From an uncultured bacterium (GTDB lineage: Bacteria; Bacteroidota; Bacteroidia; Bacteroidales; Bacteroidaceae), in contig CAJMPR010000001.1 in the NCBI GenBank assembly GCA_905215345.1, forward strand, positions 124,001 to 188,000: a stretch of 64,000 nt of DNA, in the 5' to 3' direction. The notes under the pieces were generated by a model. That model was not told the DNA's origin and searched no databases. It saw only the letters and a list, made by a program, of their open reading frames with translations. This document shows, piece after piece, positions 8,288-18,678 of the stretch. Made by a program: the position numbers and the translations under genes. Each line of letters starts with the position of its first letter. Position 1 is the first letter of the stretch.

Positions 8288-10264
8288 TTATTTGATATAT
8301 CCGTAATATTCATCATCGGTTGCACAATCCCACCAAACCGGACATGACCAGATAGGATCAGTCATTGCCCGCTTATTGGAAGCCTTCAACTGAGTCAGGT
8401 TATAATTGCTTTCATGAGTACTTTGGCTGAGACGACGGAACCAATATGTAGGATCGGATTCAGTAGTTCCCACCATCTTGCTGGTTGCAGAGAAATCTTT
8501 CGGACGTTTATAATCAACATAAACCTTGCTGAAATCCAAACGACGCATATCATTCCAAATTTCATTGTTAATACCCATAGCTATTAACTTCTGGCGCATA
8601 ATCTCAAACAAAGTCAGATTAGCAGCAGAGTGACAAACAGCAGGACCTCCTTTATAAAGTGCAATATCAGCTACCTCCATTGGTTTTTGATCATCATTCA
8701 CTGTTCCTTCAGCTTTCCAAGATTCCAACTTCGTTTGCATACGGTCAAAATTAGCGTCAATACCATTTTGATATGCGGTCAAAGCACCATCTTTATCTCC
8801 TTTACGGAATAAAACTTCGGCCTTGATGAAACACATTTCAGAATAAGTCAAAACATCCGTATCAGAGTTAGGACGCGCATAGAAAGTACCGGTACCGGCT
8901 ACATAGTCAAACTTTGAAGATGGATAATAGTACATATCCTTTTCGGTACGACCGGCACTTGACATGCTGTTAGCACGCATATTTACATAAATCGTATCTC
9001 CCGCACGCTTATAGTCCGTAGTATTACAATACGCAGCACCTTTTTGATAAACAACAGTAAGCTTATCACCAGCCAAACTTGTTTCATGGATAGCCTGCGC
9101 ATTTGCAATAAATTGTGCTTTGACATCAGCATCCGCCTTAGACAAATCATAAGTAATCACAAAACCATTTTTTTCTTTGTCATATCCCTTGTCTTCAGCT
9201 CCGGTTACAAACAAACTTGCCACAGGACCTGCATCATTACGAACGGACGACTCCATTACATCTACTCCCGCATCACGTGCCCAAGCATTAGACGCAATCT
9301 TACCATCGGCTGTTAATTTTACATTCGTCATCATCGCAGGAACCAGTTTAGACATACGTGGATCTATTTCTCCACTGCCTCCCGTAAATCTATTTGTTAA
9401 CAGGTTCACATACCAGCGGGTTAAACGTTGGGTAGCTCCGTATCCGGTACAATTCCATATAGCAGAAGCTTGATATGGATCACCTACTGTAAAGTTGGTT
9501 TCATCACCTGTCACATTATAATTCTTCATAATAGTGTTATCCGCATTGGATTTCGGAGCCTTTTCCAAAGCTGCCAATATAGCTTCGGGATCATATTCGG
9601 CTTTCTTCGATAATTTAAGCAAATAACGGGCTTTCAAACCATAGCAAAGCTTCATCCATTTATCCACGCTACCATTGTTCCACAAATCACCGGCGCTCAA
9701 ATTTACAGCAGTTGTACTTTGAGTCTTACCAAAGTTTTCAATCGCCTTATCCAAATAATCCATACACAATTCATACATCTTCTTGCCATCATCGTAGGCA
9801 GGATTAGTCTTACCGATAAAAGCATCCTGAATAGGCAATTCACCATGTAAATCAAGCATCATCATAAAGCCCATAGCCTTGATACAATAAGCAGCGGCAG
9901 CATAATGATAAGCTCCCAGCTCTTCTGCTTTAGCAATCAGCGGGTCAATATTAACGCCTGCGCCCAAATAAAAATTCTGATAAATAGTAGTACAGGAACT
10001 CTGTGCCGGATTCCAGGAAGAGAGCAGACTGTTTGCAGCCGTACCTGCCGTTTGAGTTAAAACTCCGGCAATCGTACTTGTACGCATACAGGATGTACCC
10101 CATGCATAAATATAATAGTTCTGTATCCATGACAAGCGGAGTTGTGGAGATACGCTTTCTGAAACTGGATTATCAGGGTCAGTATTTACATCTAAGTAAT
10201 CATCACACGAAGATGTTCCAAGCACAAGCGCTACGCACAGTGCAATATATTTTAGTTTCTTCAT
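8288..10264 (-). CDS. SusD/RagB-like outer-membrane lipoprotein
   Basis: 658 residues with a lipoprotein signal (Cys20 in TSSCDDYLDVN) and the SusD-type start DDYLDVNTDPDNP. The later NEIWNDMRRLDFSKV segment matches the C-terminal TPR/SusD region of the SusD-like_2 group. It would sit on the cell surface as the lid of the SusC channel encoded just upstream (23-nt gap) and bind the imported ligand. No glycoside hydrolase, peptidase or regulator is adjacent, so the substrate cannot be told. A terminator follows at 8098. Confidence 0.92.
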   Translation of the reverse strand: MKKLKYIALCVALVLGTSSCDDYLDVNTDPDNPVSESVSPQLRLSWIQNYYIYAWGTSCMRTSTIAGVLTQTAGTAANSLLSSWNPAQSSCTTIYQNFYLGAGVNIDPLIAKAEELGAYHYAAAAYCIKAMGFMMMLDLHGELPIQDAFIGKTNPAYDDGKKMYELCMDYLDKAIENFGKTQSTTAVNLSAGDLWNNGSVDKWMKLCYGLKARYLLKLSKKAEYDPEAILAALEKAPKSNADNTIMKNYNVTGDETNFTVGDPYQASAIWNCTGYGATQRLTRWYVNLLTNRFTGGSGEIDPRMSKLVPAMMTNVKLTADGKIASNAWARDAGVDVMESSVRNDAGPVASLFVTGAEDKGYDKEKNGFVITYDLSKADADVKAQFIANAQAIHETSLAGDKLTVVYQKGAAYCNTTDYKRAGDTIYVNMRANSMSSAGRTEKDMYYYPSSKFDYVAGTGTFYARPNSDTDVLTYSEMCFIKAEVLFRKGDKDGALTAYQNGIDANFDRMQTKLESWKAEGTVNDDQKPMEVADIALYKGGPAVCHSAANLTLFEIMRQKLIAMGINNEIWNDMRRLDFSKVYVDYKRPKDFSATSKMVGTTESDPTYWFRRLSQSTHESNYNLTQLKASNKRAMTDPIWSCPVWWDCATDDEYYGYIK

Positions 10265-10287
10265 ATCCTTATTTTTTTAATCGGTTG

Positions 10288-13200
10288 TTAGAATGTGAGA
10301 TTAATTCCAAATGACATGCCGGCCGTTGCAGGAACACCACAGTAGTCAATACCAGCAGAACCAGAACCACCTGTACCCGAACCGGAAACACAAGTTTCAG
10401 GATCCATACCTTTATAATTAGTCCAAACAAACAAGTTAGTTCCTGTTATCGTAGCAGTCAAACCTTTGATTACATTCTGCTTTCTCAGCAAATCTTTAAA
10501 GTCATAAGACAGAGAGATAGAACGTAAACGCAACCAATTGGTATCCGTAATGAAGTTATACGCATTCTTTGCATAGTTCTTATAGTATTCCTGAATCATA
10601 TATTTACCGGAACGTTGTGCACCGTTCACAGTATACATCTTATCAGCTTCGTAAGTTTGGGTAATCAATTGTCCCGACTTGCTACCGATACCTTCCACTG
10701 TAACAGATTGACGATTAAAAGTTTTTGCACTCAATCCCTTAGTCAGCAGATAGTATTCCGTACCATTGTAGATATCTCCACCCAAACGTATATCAAATAA
10801 GAAAGAGAAGTTGAAATTTTTATAAGTAAAACTATTATTAAAACCACCAATCATAGTCGGTTCACGGTTACCTACGATATTCGTCTCAACTTGTGTATCT
10901 TGATACAAACCGGTTGTTTCATCAATTATATTACGTTCCACACCGTCATCACCCACTTTTGTCTTATACTTATTACCCGTCAAACCCAGGAAGTAACCAC
11001 CATTAGGAACAGAACCCGCTTTAGCGGCACCAACCTGTGCATCGGTTACATAGAATATATCCACTCCATCAATGAAGTCACCCAGACGTCCGCGGTTTCC
11101 CGAAAGGTTCAATGTTGATTCCCATTGGAAATCCTTGGTTACAATAGGTTTGCCTGTGATAGAAAGTTCCATACCCTTATTAGTCACAGAACCACCGTTC
11201 AGAGTCAAGAAAATATAACCGGTTGACTGTGCCAAACGAGGTGCACAAATCTGATCTTTTGTTTTACTACTATAATACGTATAGTCAAATCCTAAACGTC
11301 CATTCAAGAAACGCATTTCCAAACCGAGTTCATAGGAATCCTGAATTTCCGGTTTCAGGTTAAAGCTACCACCCGTCCAGCTATTACCCATACCTGATAT
11401 GTTTCCATTCAAAGTAGCTACCGGCCACATATAGAAACCAAGTGAATAAGGATCGGCATCCTTACCTACACGCGCCCAAGATGCACGAACCTTACCGAAT
11501 GACAGAATATTATTCTTCGGAAGTAACTCGGTAAACACGAATGAACCACTGACTGAAGGATAAAAATAAGAACGATTATCTACCGGCAAAGTAGAAGACC
11601 AGTCATTACGTCCGGTAACCGTTATATAAGCAATATTTTTATAAGATGCACGGAACTCTCCATAAAGGCCTACCATACGTTTGCGAACGGTACTTTCTTT
11701 AAAATATTGATTGGATTTTGTTATGTTGTTAAAGCTATATACACCTTCGGTCACAAAATCATATCCCCAACGGGTATTATTAGTTGTTTTTGTGGCTTCA
11801 GTAGTAGTACCGACGAGCAAACTCAAATCAAAATCACCAAAAGTCTTGTGAAAGTTAGACATCACATTCGTTGTGATATACTGATAGTTTACATCACCTT
11901 TTGACATGTAACCATTTTGATAGATAGGTTTCACCGCACCACCCGGACGACGGAGCGTATAAGAGCTGGTAGTATACTTGTCAATACCTGCACGCGCTGA
12001 AACATCCCACCAATCAGCCAATTTCAGACTGGCATTGATAGCACCTGTAAAACGGGAAGTTTCATCATTCAAAGTATTCTTATTCAAAATCCAATATGGA
12101 TTTTCCACATCATCTTCCAAATCCTGCAAACCTTCCATAACACGGTATTTACTACCGTCATCATTCAGATAACGGCTCATCTGGTCATCTATCGGCCAAC
12201 CATAAACTGCGGTCATAGCACCATTACCACCTTGTCCATACAAACCGGCACTTGTCAGGGTCTTATCCGTACTTGCCTGTGAATAAGACACATTAGCACC
12301 TACTGTAAGAATACCATACTTCTGTTCACCATTGAAACGGAAAGTTGTCTTATCATAACCTGTTGTAGGAATAATACCCGATTGATGGAAATTTGAGCCT
12401 GAAAGATAGAAAGAGCCATTCTTACTACCGCCGGATATACTTACACTATTATCCCAAACACTACTTCCTTGAAAGAAGTCACCAACGTTATCAAATGCCG
12501 CTCCATCTATTCTATCACCCCAAGAATCCATTGACTTGTTAATGAAAGCGCCGGAAGCGTTATACTCGCCACGGCCATATATATTCTGTGTTTCCGGCAA
12601 TTTATTAGCCCATGAATAAGTATATTTACTGCTAACATTTACCCTGACAGCACCTTCTTCACCTTTCTTGGTTGTAATAATAATAACTCCGTTGGCGGCA
12701 CGCGAACCGTAAAGCGCTGCTGCTGCAGCACCTTTCAAAACAGACATACTTTCAATATCTTCAGGATTAATATCCATTACACGGTTACTGAAAGTTGTCG
12801 CTGTTTTCGTCATACCATCAGTACCCGAATTACCTGTATTTACCGTAGAGTTATCATAAATAATACCGTCAACAACGAACAAGGGTTGGTTATCACGAGA
12901 TTCACTAGCGGAGTTACCACCACGAATCACAATATTCGAACCGGCACCGGCGGCACCACCGGCCTGCGTAATATTTACACCGGGAATCTTACCCGCTAAT
13001 GAATTTACGACATTCGTTTGTTTATTCTTCATTAATTCTTTTGAATTAATATCAGAAACCGAATACCCCAAAGCCTTCTTTTCTTTCTTGATACCCATAG
13101 CGGTAACAACAACTTCACTTAAAGATTGGGCATCATCTTTGAGCGTTACCGTATAGGAAGTAGCCGCTCCTACTTTCAATTCTTCAGTAGCATATCCAAC

Positions 13201-13467
13201 AAATGAAACTACTAATGTGCTACCAACCGGAGCTTCTACAGAAAATTTTCCGTCGATATCAGTCACAGAACCGGTACCGGAACCTTTTACTAATACGCTG
13301 GCGCCGATGATGGGTTCGCCTGCTACGTCTATAACTTTACCTGTAATCTTCTTGGCTTGCTGAGTGCTCTGGGAACTCGGCACATTTTCAGCAGCAACAG
13401 CTGCATAAGGTGCAGACATCCCAAACAGTGCAAGCAACACTAATGATAAGCAATAATTCCTTTTCAT
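10288..13467 (-). CDS. SusC/RagA-type TonB-linked outer-membrane transporter
   Basis: 1059 residues: a signal peptide (about 1-26), a carboxypeptidase-regulatory-like domain (about 42-120, starting KKITGKVIDVAGEPIIGA), a TonB plug with the segment VLKGAAAAALYGSRAANGVI, and a long beta-barrel ending in an aromatic residue (FGINLTF). It imports large nutrients through the outer membrane with energy from TonB/ExbBD. It is co-transcribed with the SusD-like gene downstream. No SusR-like, hybrid two-component or ECF-sigma/anti-sigma gene is adjacent. Confidence 0.95.
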   Translation of the reverse strand: MKRNYCLSLVLLALFGMSAPYAAVAAENVPSSQSTQQAKKITGKVIDVAGEPIIGASVLVKGSGTGSVTDIDGKFSVEAPVGSTLVVSFVGYATEELKVGAATSYTVTLKDDAQSLSEVVVTAMGIKKEKKALGYSVSDINSKELMKNKQTNVVNSLAGKIPGVNITQAGGAAGAGSNIVIRGGNSASESRDNQPLFVVDGIIYDNSTVNTGNSGTDGMTKTATTFSNRVMDINPEDIESMSVLKGAAAAALYGSRAANGVIIITTKKGEEGAVRVNVSSKYTYSWANKLPETQNIYGRGEYNASGAFINKSMDSWGDRIDGAAFDNVGDFFQGSSVWDNSVSISGGSKNGSFYLSGSNFHQSGIIPTTGYDKTTFRFNGEQKYGILTVGANVSYSQASTDKTLTSAGLYGQGGNGAMTAVYGWPIDDQMSRYLNDDGSKYRVMEGLQDLEDDVENPYWILNKNTLNDETSRFTGAINASLKLADWWDVSARAGIDKYTTSSYTLRRPGGAVKPIYQNGYMSKGDVNYQYITTNVMSNFHKTFGDFDLSLLVGTTTEATKTTNNTRWGYDFVTEGVYSFNNITKSNQYFKESTVRKRMVGLYGEFRASYKNIAYITVTGRNDWSSTLPVDNRSYFYPSVSGSFVFTELLPKNNILSFGKVRASWARVGKDADPYSLGFYMWPVATLNGNISGMGNSWTGGSFNLKPEIQDSYELGLEMRFLNGRLGFDYTYYSSKTKDQICAPRLAQSTGYIFLTLNGGSVTNKGMELSITGKPIVTKDFQWESTLNLSGNRGRLGDFIDGVDIFYVTDAQVGAAKAGSVPNGGYFLGLTGNKYKTKVGDDGVERNIIDETTGLYQDTQVETNIVGNREPTMIGGFNNSFTYKNFNFSFLFDIRLGGDIYNGTEYYLLTKGLSAKTFNRQSVTVEGIGSKSGQLITQTYEADKMYTVNGAQRSGKYMIQEYYKNYAKNAYNFITDTNWLRLRSISLSYDFKDLLRKQNVIKGLTATITGTNLFVWTNYKGMDPETCVSGSGTGGSGSAGIDYCGVPATAGMSFGINLTF

Positions 13468-13493
13468 AAGCTCTTTTAATTTGGATTTGTTTG

Positions 13494-13501
13494 CAAACTT
13501 A
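13494..13501 (-). promoter_or_regulatory. Possible -7 element of the susC-like gene
   Basis: The minus strand reads TAAGTTTG, matching TAnnTTTG, 27 nt before the start codon. The nearest TTG upstream is 25 nt away, outside the usual 19-21 spacing, so this is tentative. Apart from this and the hairpin at 13713, the gap 13468-13803 shows only AT-rich sequence. Confidence 0.3.
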
Positions 13502-13712
13502 TAAATTAATTTAAGAATTTACGAATCAATTCGTTTAAATAATACTAAATAAACATTAAATAATTTGCTTTTTCAATTTTGTAACACATGCCTCAGATAC
13601 CCGATGTATAGCGATATAAAAATAGCTTTGAGAAGAAATCTCATAGAAGAAATATTGAAATATATCATTTGAATATTAATAAAACAAAAGAAATAAAGAA
13701 ACAGACGTTAAC

Positions 13713-13766
13713 AAACCATGAGGTTACTACAAAGGCTGAAAATCCTTTATAGTAACCTCATGGTTT
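13713..13766 (-). terminator. Hairpin terminator after the transglutaminase-like gene
   Basis: Perfect 17-bp stem (13713-13729 with 13750-13766), 20-nt loop, followed on the minus strand by a T-rich tract. It lies 38 nt after the stop of the 13804 gene. Confidence 0.7.
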
Positions 13767-13803
13767 AACAGAATGATATGTATAATGATTCAGTAGGGGT
13801 CTT

Positions 13804-15009
13804 TTATTTTCCTATCGGCTGTATCTTTCTTCTTACATCTTTAGAAATTTCTAAAAACATATAATTTAATCTCCCTGAGTGAATCCCTTCTTTATTCTGA
13901 TTATATTTCTTATTAGCATACTCCTTGGATTTATCGAAAGTAATACGCGACATCTGATTTTGAGATTTGCCTACCATTGTGGAATCCAATTGCTCGTCAG
14001 GAAAGAAATCATCCAGGTCAACATCACCAATCATCGTAGTTTCAAGAAAGTTCATATCTTTATGATTGGAGTCGGTATAATATCCAACAAACATATGACC
14101 GGGCGTGCGCACCAATATCGGTTCGATATTAATAGCACGAAGCAAAGAAGCAAACAGAACGCTTCCATCCACACAATTTATTTGTGATGATTCCAATGCA
14201 TCATCAAATGTACGGACGCGTTGAGAAAAGACTACATTGCTGGACAAACTTGTATTGGAGACTGAACTATAACGAAAATTACGTTTTTGCAATACATTCC
14301 ATAAGGCATATACCTGTTTATCCACCGCTTCGGCATTGCCTGCCTGGTATCCCAGGAAACGATTGACTATCCGGGTATTCAACGCTTCACGGAGCAACTG
14401 ATCAATCATCGGATTCTCCTCATTCACATATGCAGCAAAAAATATTCCGGTATCATGAAACTTTGTACCATTCGTCACATAGCCCAACAAACACTCATTG
14501 ATACTACGCACCGAGAAAGTACGTACACGCTGCCCCAAATCTTTCCCATTCATTTCTACCGTAACAGCAACACTAATCGGCTCTGCCTGGCTATTATTCT
14601 TCAAAGCCTCATAATTCCAGATAATATCAGGGAAGATTATGTATTCTGTTCGTGGCTTTGCCAACACAAATTCAGAAATAGACCGTGCAAAGAAAGGGGT
14701 CTCAGCCACCTCTATCCTTACCCTGCTATAAGCCTTGCCCGAACGTACCCGGACAGCAATACAAGATTTGGGATTTCCTACATACATAGAATCACCAGGC
14801 ACTATGACCTGCGCATCGGTAGTAGCTACAGAAAGTATACTGGAGGGGAATATATTCCCGCCTAATTCGTCAGTAATCTCAAATCCAGACCGGAATGGAG
14901 CAACATTCAGCCAGATAGAGCTGATTATCACGACTGCCAATACAGCTACAATTAGCGGTATATACCATTTTAACTGTTTGTGTCTGATTATATTTATCAA
15001 ATCTTTCAT
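13804..15009 (-). CDS. Membrane-anchored transglutaminase-like protein
   Basis: 401 residues. One transmembrane segment (about 15-36) anchors a periplasmic domain. The C-terminal part has a transglutaminase/papain-like core: INCVDGSVLFASLLR (Cys279), TPGHMFVGYY (His305) and FLETT (Glu323 at the acidic position). Such folds act as cysteine peptidases or amide hydrolases, and the substrate is unknown. It is divergent from the fimbrial operon, with promoters of both in the 184-nt gap. A link to fimbriae is only suggested by position. Confidence 0.65.
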   Translation of the reverse strand: MKDLINIIRHKQLKWYIPLIVAVLAVVIISSIWLNVAPFRSGFEITDELGGNIFPSSILSVATTDAQVIVPGDSMYVGNPKSCIAVRVRSGKAYSRVRIEVAETPFFARSISEFVLAKPRTEYIIFPDIIWNYEALKNNSQAEPISVAVTVEMNGKDLGQRVRTFSVRSINECLLGYVTNGTKFHDTGIFFAAYVNEENPMIDQLLREALNTRIVNRFLGYQAGNAEAVDKQVYALWNVLQKRNFRYSSVSNTSLSSNVVFSQRVRTFDDALESSQINCVDGSVLFASLLRAINIEPILVRTPGHMFVGYYTDSNHKDMNFLETTMIGDVDLDDFFPDEQLDSTMVGKSQNQMSRITFDKSKEYANKKYNQNKEGIHSGRLNYMFLEISKDVRRKIQPIGK

Positions 15010-15029
15010 GCATTTTGTTTTTGATAAAA

Positions 15030-15037
15030 CAAAGATA
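15030..15037 (-). promoter_or_regulatory. -7 element of the transglutaminase-like gene
   Basis: The minus strand reads TATCTTTG, 20 nt before the start codon at 15009. The -33 region is not clear. Confidence 0.4.
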
Positions 15038-15116
15038 ATACAAAAAAGTTAGATTCCACATTATCTATTATTCATGTCTAATCATCTGATATAAAAACAT
15101 TTTTTAATTAGAAATC

Positions 15117-15146
15117 TTGTATACATAAAAGAATTGATTAATTTTG
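15117..15146 (+). promoter_or_regulatory. Promoter of the fimbrial operon
   Basis: TTG at 15117-15119, 19 nt, then TAATTTTG at 15139-15146, a full match to the Bacteroides housekeeping promoter pattern. Transcription would start near 15153, about 40 nt before the first start codon. Confidence 0.65.
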
Positions 15147-15193
15147 CGAAAAACTTCTAAAGAAGTAATAAGCAAACAAACAAATTACAGAAA

Positions 15194-16300
15194 ATGCCTG
15201 GTATTATTTTTAGTCTATTGCATAGGCTAAGAAACTCTATAAAGGAACACGACAGCAACCTATTGTTGCTTGCTTTGTTTTTTCTTTTTCCTTTCTCTGA
15301 CGGACATTCCCAGACGAAAAGAGGGAAACAGGAAGAAGTTAAAACAGTTACCTCCAAATCCCGTTGGGCATTCCGTACAAATGCTGTCGATTGGCTGTTG
15401 ACAGTTCCTAACTTGGGAATAGAGTACGACCTGACTAATTCTGTATATAATAAACTCACTCTAAACCTTGAAGGTAAATGGAATTGGCATACCAGCCATA
15501 ATTACGCACCGTCGGTTGTTTTCGATTTGTGGGAGATACGCCCTGAAATTCGTAAATATTGGCGTACCCAATATCGTTCCGACAATATAAACAAACCAAC
15601 ATTAACACAAAAACTCTTCTCTAAAGAACGTGCTAATCCCAAAATATGGCGTGCCTACTATATTGGAGTATATGGAAGCATGAACGGTTATTCCTTCAAA
15701 TTCGGCAAACGAGGATTCCAAGGTAACTCATACGGAATCGGGTTGTCAGCAGGATATGGTATTCCACTTTACAACTATAAGAACCATAGTGTTGACATTG
15801 AATTTGGGGGTAGCATCGGCTTGGCGTACGCTAAATATGATGTATACGAACTGGACCGCGAAAACAATAGTTACGTTTCACTCCCGGAAAAATCAAAAGA
15901 CTTTCATTTTGTCCCATTTCCGGTTATTAGCGATATCAGGGTCTCTTTTGTTTATCGTTTTACCAGTATCAAGGAAAAGTATAAAATGATTAATCATGAG
16001 AAAATACAAGCAAAGCAAAGAGAAAAGATAGAAAGGAAGCAACAAAAAGACTCAATTCATCTGGCAAGACAACTGACGGACAGTTTGAAAAAAGTAAGAA
16101 CACTCTATCTGAAAGATTCAATAAAACAGGTTAAGCATACAGAAGACAGTCTGAAACAAATAAAGAAAGAAGATAAGCTGAAAAAGAATCTGCAAAAAAA
16201 GACAAAAGCGGAAAAAGGAGCAAAAGAACAGGAGAAATCTTCCGAAGTATCTTCCAGTCAAAATAACGCTATAATAAAGGAACAGGATGAAGTGGAATAG
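15194..16300 (+). CDS. DUF3575 outer-membrane protein with coiled-coil tail
   Basis: 368 residues. A hydrophobic signal segment lies at about residues 22-40. The DUF3575 domain runs from RTNAVDWLLTVPNLGIEYDL to about residue 260 and probably forms a small outer-membrane beta-barrel. A Lys/Glu-rich coiled-coil tail of about 100 residues follows. DUF3575 proteins are commonly found beside Bacteroidales fimbrillin genes; the function is unknown. It is the first gene of a nine-gene operon and overlaps the next gene by 14 nt. Confidence 0.75.
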   Translation: MPGIIFSLLHRLRNSIKEHDSNLLLLALFFLFPFSDGHSQTKRGKQEEVKTVTSKSRWAFRTNAVDWLLTVPNLGIEYDLTNSVYNKLTLNLEGKWNWHTSHNYAPSVVFDLWEIRPEIRKYWRTQYRSDNINKPTLTQKLFSKERANPKIWRAYYIGVYGSMNGYSFKFGKRGFQGNSYGIGLSAGYGIPLYNYKNHSVDIEFGGSIGLAYAKYDVYELDRENNSYVSLPEKSKDFHFVPFPVISDIRVSFVYRFTSIKEKYKMINHEKIQAKQREKIERKQQKDSIHLARQLTDSLKKVRTLYLKDSIKQVKHTEDSLKQIKKEDKLKKNLQKKTKAEKGAKEQEKSSEVSSSQNNAIIKEQDEVE

Positions 16301-17426
16301 AATCTGCCTACAACTGTTAGGAATGATATTGTTAGTGTCGTGCGCACAAGTGGAGTTGAATGAAAAAACAGCTACACCCAGTTATGCCGGAGTAAAAATG
16401 AGCTTCGACTGGGGAAACTATAGCAAACCCGACTCTGTAGTCGTACTAATGAATCGTATTCTCAATTCATACCATTATGTACAAACACTATCGGTCAGCG
16501 ATTTAGAAGCAACAAACATGGCATCCATAACAAGTCGCGCTGAAACAGAAGACGATAGAGTACTACCGGAGGATGGTGAATGGAAAGATGGTAAATTTCA
16601 TATAAAAGGAGGAGAATATCTGATGCTCGCTATCAATCAGTTAAAAGAAGGGGTAGAACTTACCAATCTGGACAGTTTTGCTACTGATAAATCTATCAGC
16701 ATCAGTGAAATGAAAGTATCTGTACAAACCACTAAACTTACCGATATTCCAGAACTGACGGGCAGTAGTGAAGATGATTATATTAAATGGATGGATTTTA
16801 ATCCGAATTATCCCTACATAAGAACAATTGCTCCAGTATATGTTGCAATAGCCAGAAATATAAAAGTTGAAACCGGCAATGAAATTCCAGTCACATTTGT
16901 TCCTCAGATGCTGACTCAAAATATACGCATCCCCTTCAAAGTTCAAATAGAAGAAGGTGTAGAAATAACAAAAGTCGTTGCTGAAATTTCCGGTATTGTC
17001 AAAGAAACGGATGTAACGACTGGTATGATAGACAGTACTACCACTTGCCGCATCATTTTTAAACCCGAAATAAAGCAACAAGACGGCAACATACTATCGT
17101 ATGAGGGAAAAGTCGATGTATTAGGATTATTTCCAAGCAGGACACCTTCTCTAATAACAGGAGCCGGAATATTACAACTGGCCGTATATACCCAGGCAGA
17201 AGGTAAAAATAAAATTTTCCATACAGCCAAAAACCTGTATCATGAGATTAGAGATGCAGAACTAATGACTTACGAAGGAAATAAAAAATACCGCTTAGCA
17301 AAAGAATCAGCTACGCTCAACACCGATTACATGTTTAAAATCAGTGTGAAGCAAATTGTGTCGGACAATGAAGATGGTATCGATATCTGGCAAGAAAGCG
17401 ACAGTGTAATAGAAGGTGATATATAA
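16287..17426 (+). CDS. Fimbrial-locus lipoprotein (DUF5119/FimB-like, possible anchor)
   Basis: 379 residues with a lipoprotein signal (Cys19 in LLVSCAQ). The first part (VKMSFDWGNYSKPDSVVVLM) resembles DUF5119/FimB-Mfa2 type proteins that act as anchor subunits of Bacteroidales fimbriae. A SITSRA motif (Arg84) resembles the Arg processing site found in the four following proteins. It overlaps the preceding gene by 14 nt and is 3 nt from the next. The anchor role is inferred from position and family. Confidence 0.65.
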   Translation: MKWNRICLQLLGMILLVSCAQVELNEKTATPSYAGVKMSFDWGNYSKPDSVVVLMNRILNSYHYVQTLSVSDLEATNMASITSRAETEDDRVLPEDGEWKDGKFHIKGGEYLMLAINQLKEGVELTNLDSFATDKSISISEMKVSVQTTKLTDIPELTGSSEDDYIKWMDFNPNYPYIRTIAPVYVAIARNIKVETGNEIPVTFVPQMLTQNIRIPFKVQIEEGVEITKVVAEISGIVKETDVTTGMIDSTTTCRIIFKPEIKQQDGNILSYEGKVDVLGLFPSRTPSLITGAGILQLAVYTQAEGKNKIFHTAKNLYHEIRDAELMTYEGNKKYRLAKESATLNTDYMFKISVKQIVSDNEDGIDIWQESDSVIEGDI

Positions 17427-17429
17427 CGG

Positions 17430-18656
17430 ATGAACAAAGTTTTTAAAATAGGAAGTTGGGTATTACCGATAGTCTGCATGACTATCGGACTAATTGCATG
17501 TAGCGATAATTCCTATAAAGGATTTGTTATGCCTTCCGACAATATACCGGAAGAAAATATACCGGTAATGATTGCTGTGGGAAATCCTGAAATTAACGAT
17601 ATAGTATCGAGAGGAAGTGGCGTGATTGACCAGACAGACAATGACTTATGGCGCAACGCCTATATTTATATCTACTCTTTCAAAAGAGATATGTCCACCA
17701 ATTACAGTGTATTGAGTACGGAAGATGATAAAATGTGCCTGATAGATGCTTCCACCCAAGAGCACTCTTCCAAGTTAGGTAAGAAAGCGAAAATAAACGG
17801 AAATGAAACCTATATATCTTGGGCGGATGGAAGTGAGAACGTATTCTATCATTCCAACAACCTGCCCTACGACTTCTTTGGCTACTATATCGATGATATG
17901 GAGATTGGAGAACAAGAGGTGATTCGTACCGGAGAAGGAGTCAAATTAAAAGTAAGAATAGACGGAAGGCAAGATTTAATGAGTGCCCGCGCCTCTTTGA
18001 CGGAAGAGCAAGCCAATCGTAAAACATATACCGAAGAAGAAAGAGAGAATATAAAAGAATGGTATTACAGTACCTATACCGCCCAGCGCAATATTCAACC
18101 GATCATGATATTCAAGCATCATTTATCCCGTTTCATATTCAGGATATATCCGGCAAGGAAAGACGCAAATGAAGTGATAATAACGGGGATAAAAGTCAAA
18201 TCGAAAAGGAATGGATTATTTACGGTAGCCCATTCAGTAGTTGGAAATATGGGAGTTGATTTTTCCGAGGAACAATCATACGAAGATTTATCCCTGTTGG
18301 AGAAAGATGGAAGCCCGTTGCTTACAGACACTTATCACACAGATTATAATGGTGATTTTTCGGAATCACTTTATGAACGTCCGTATGTCGAGGTAGGAGG
18401 CAGCCTTATTCTTCCTCCTGAAGAGACAAGTTATGATTGTGAAGTAGAGATGAAACAAACGATTGATGGTACAACACATACCTATACCAGTTTGACGAAA
18501 TTAAACAACACAGAAGGTGTATTCAAAGCGGGAATGCAATATACAATCAGACTATCGATATACGGATTACAAGATGTAGATGCAACTGTTGTTCCTACTC
18601 CTTGGGAAAATGGAGGAGAAGTAGTTGTAGATCCTGATAAGGACTTTGGAAAATAA
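17430..18656 (+). CDS. Fimbrillin family lipoprotein 1
   Basis: 408 residues. Lipoprotein signal (Cys24 in GLIACSDN), then a possible Arg-type maturation site DIVSRG (Arg61). It has the FimA/Mfa-like features FGYYIDD, FKHHLSRFIFRIYP and a C-terminal IYGLQDVDATVVPTPWENGG, which recurs in the next genes as (S/I)xYGL...TLxAWxxGG. Fimbrillins are exported as lipoproteins, cut after the Arg and polymerised by strand exchange on the cell surface. This could be a shaft or tip subunit; which one cannot be told. Confidence 0.78.
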   Translation: MNKVFKIGSWVLPIVCMTIGLIACSDNSYKGFVMPSDNIPEENIPVMIAVGNPEINDIVSRGSGVIDQTDNDLWRNAYIYIYSFKRDMSTNYSVLSTEDDKMCLIDASTQEHSSKLGKKAKINGNETYISWADGSENVFYHSNNLPYDFFGYYIDDMEIGEQEVIRTGEGVKLKVRIDGRQDLMSARASLTEEQANRKTYTEEERENIKEWYYSTYTAQRNIQPIMIFKHHLSRFIFRIYPARKDANEVIITGIKVKSKRNGLFTVAHSVVGNMGVDFSEEQSYEDLSLLEKDGSPLLTDTYHTDYNGDFSESLYERPYVEVGGSLILPPEETSYDCEVEMKQTIDGTTHTYTSLTKLNNTEGVFKAGMQYTIRLSIYGLQDVDATVVPTPWENGGEVVVDPDKDFGK

Positions 18657-18678
18657 TTATTAATCATAAATTAATTAC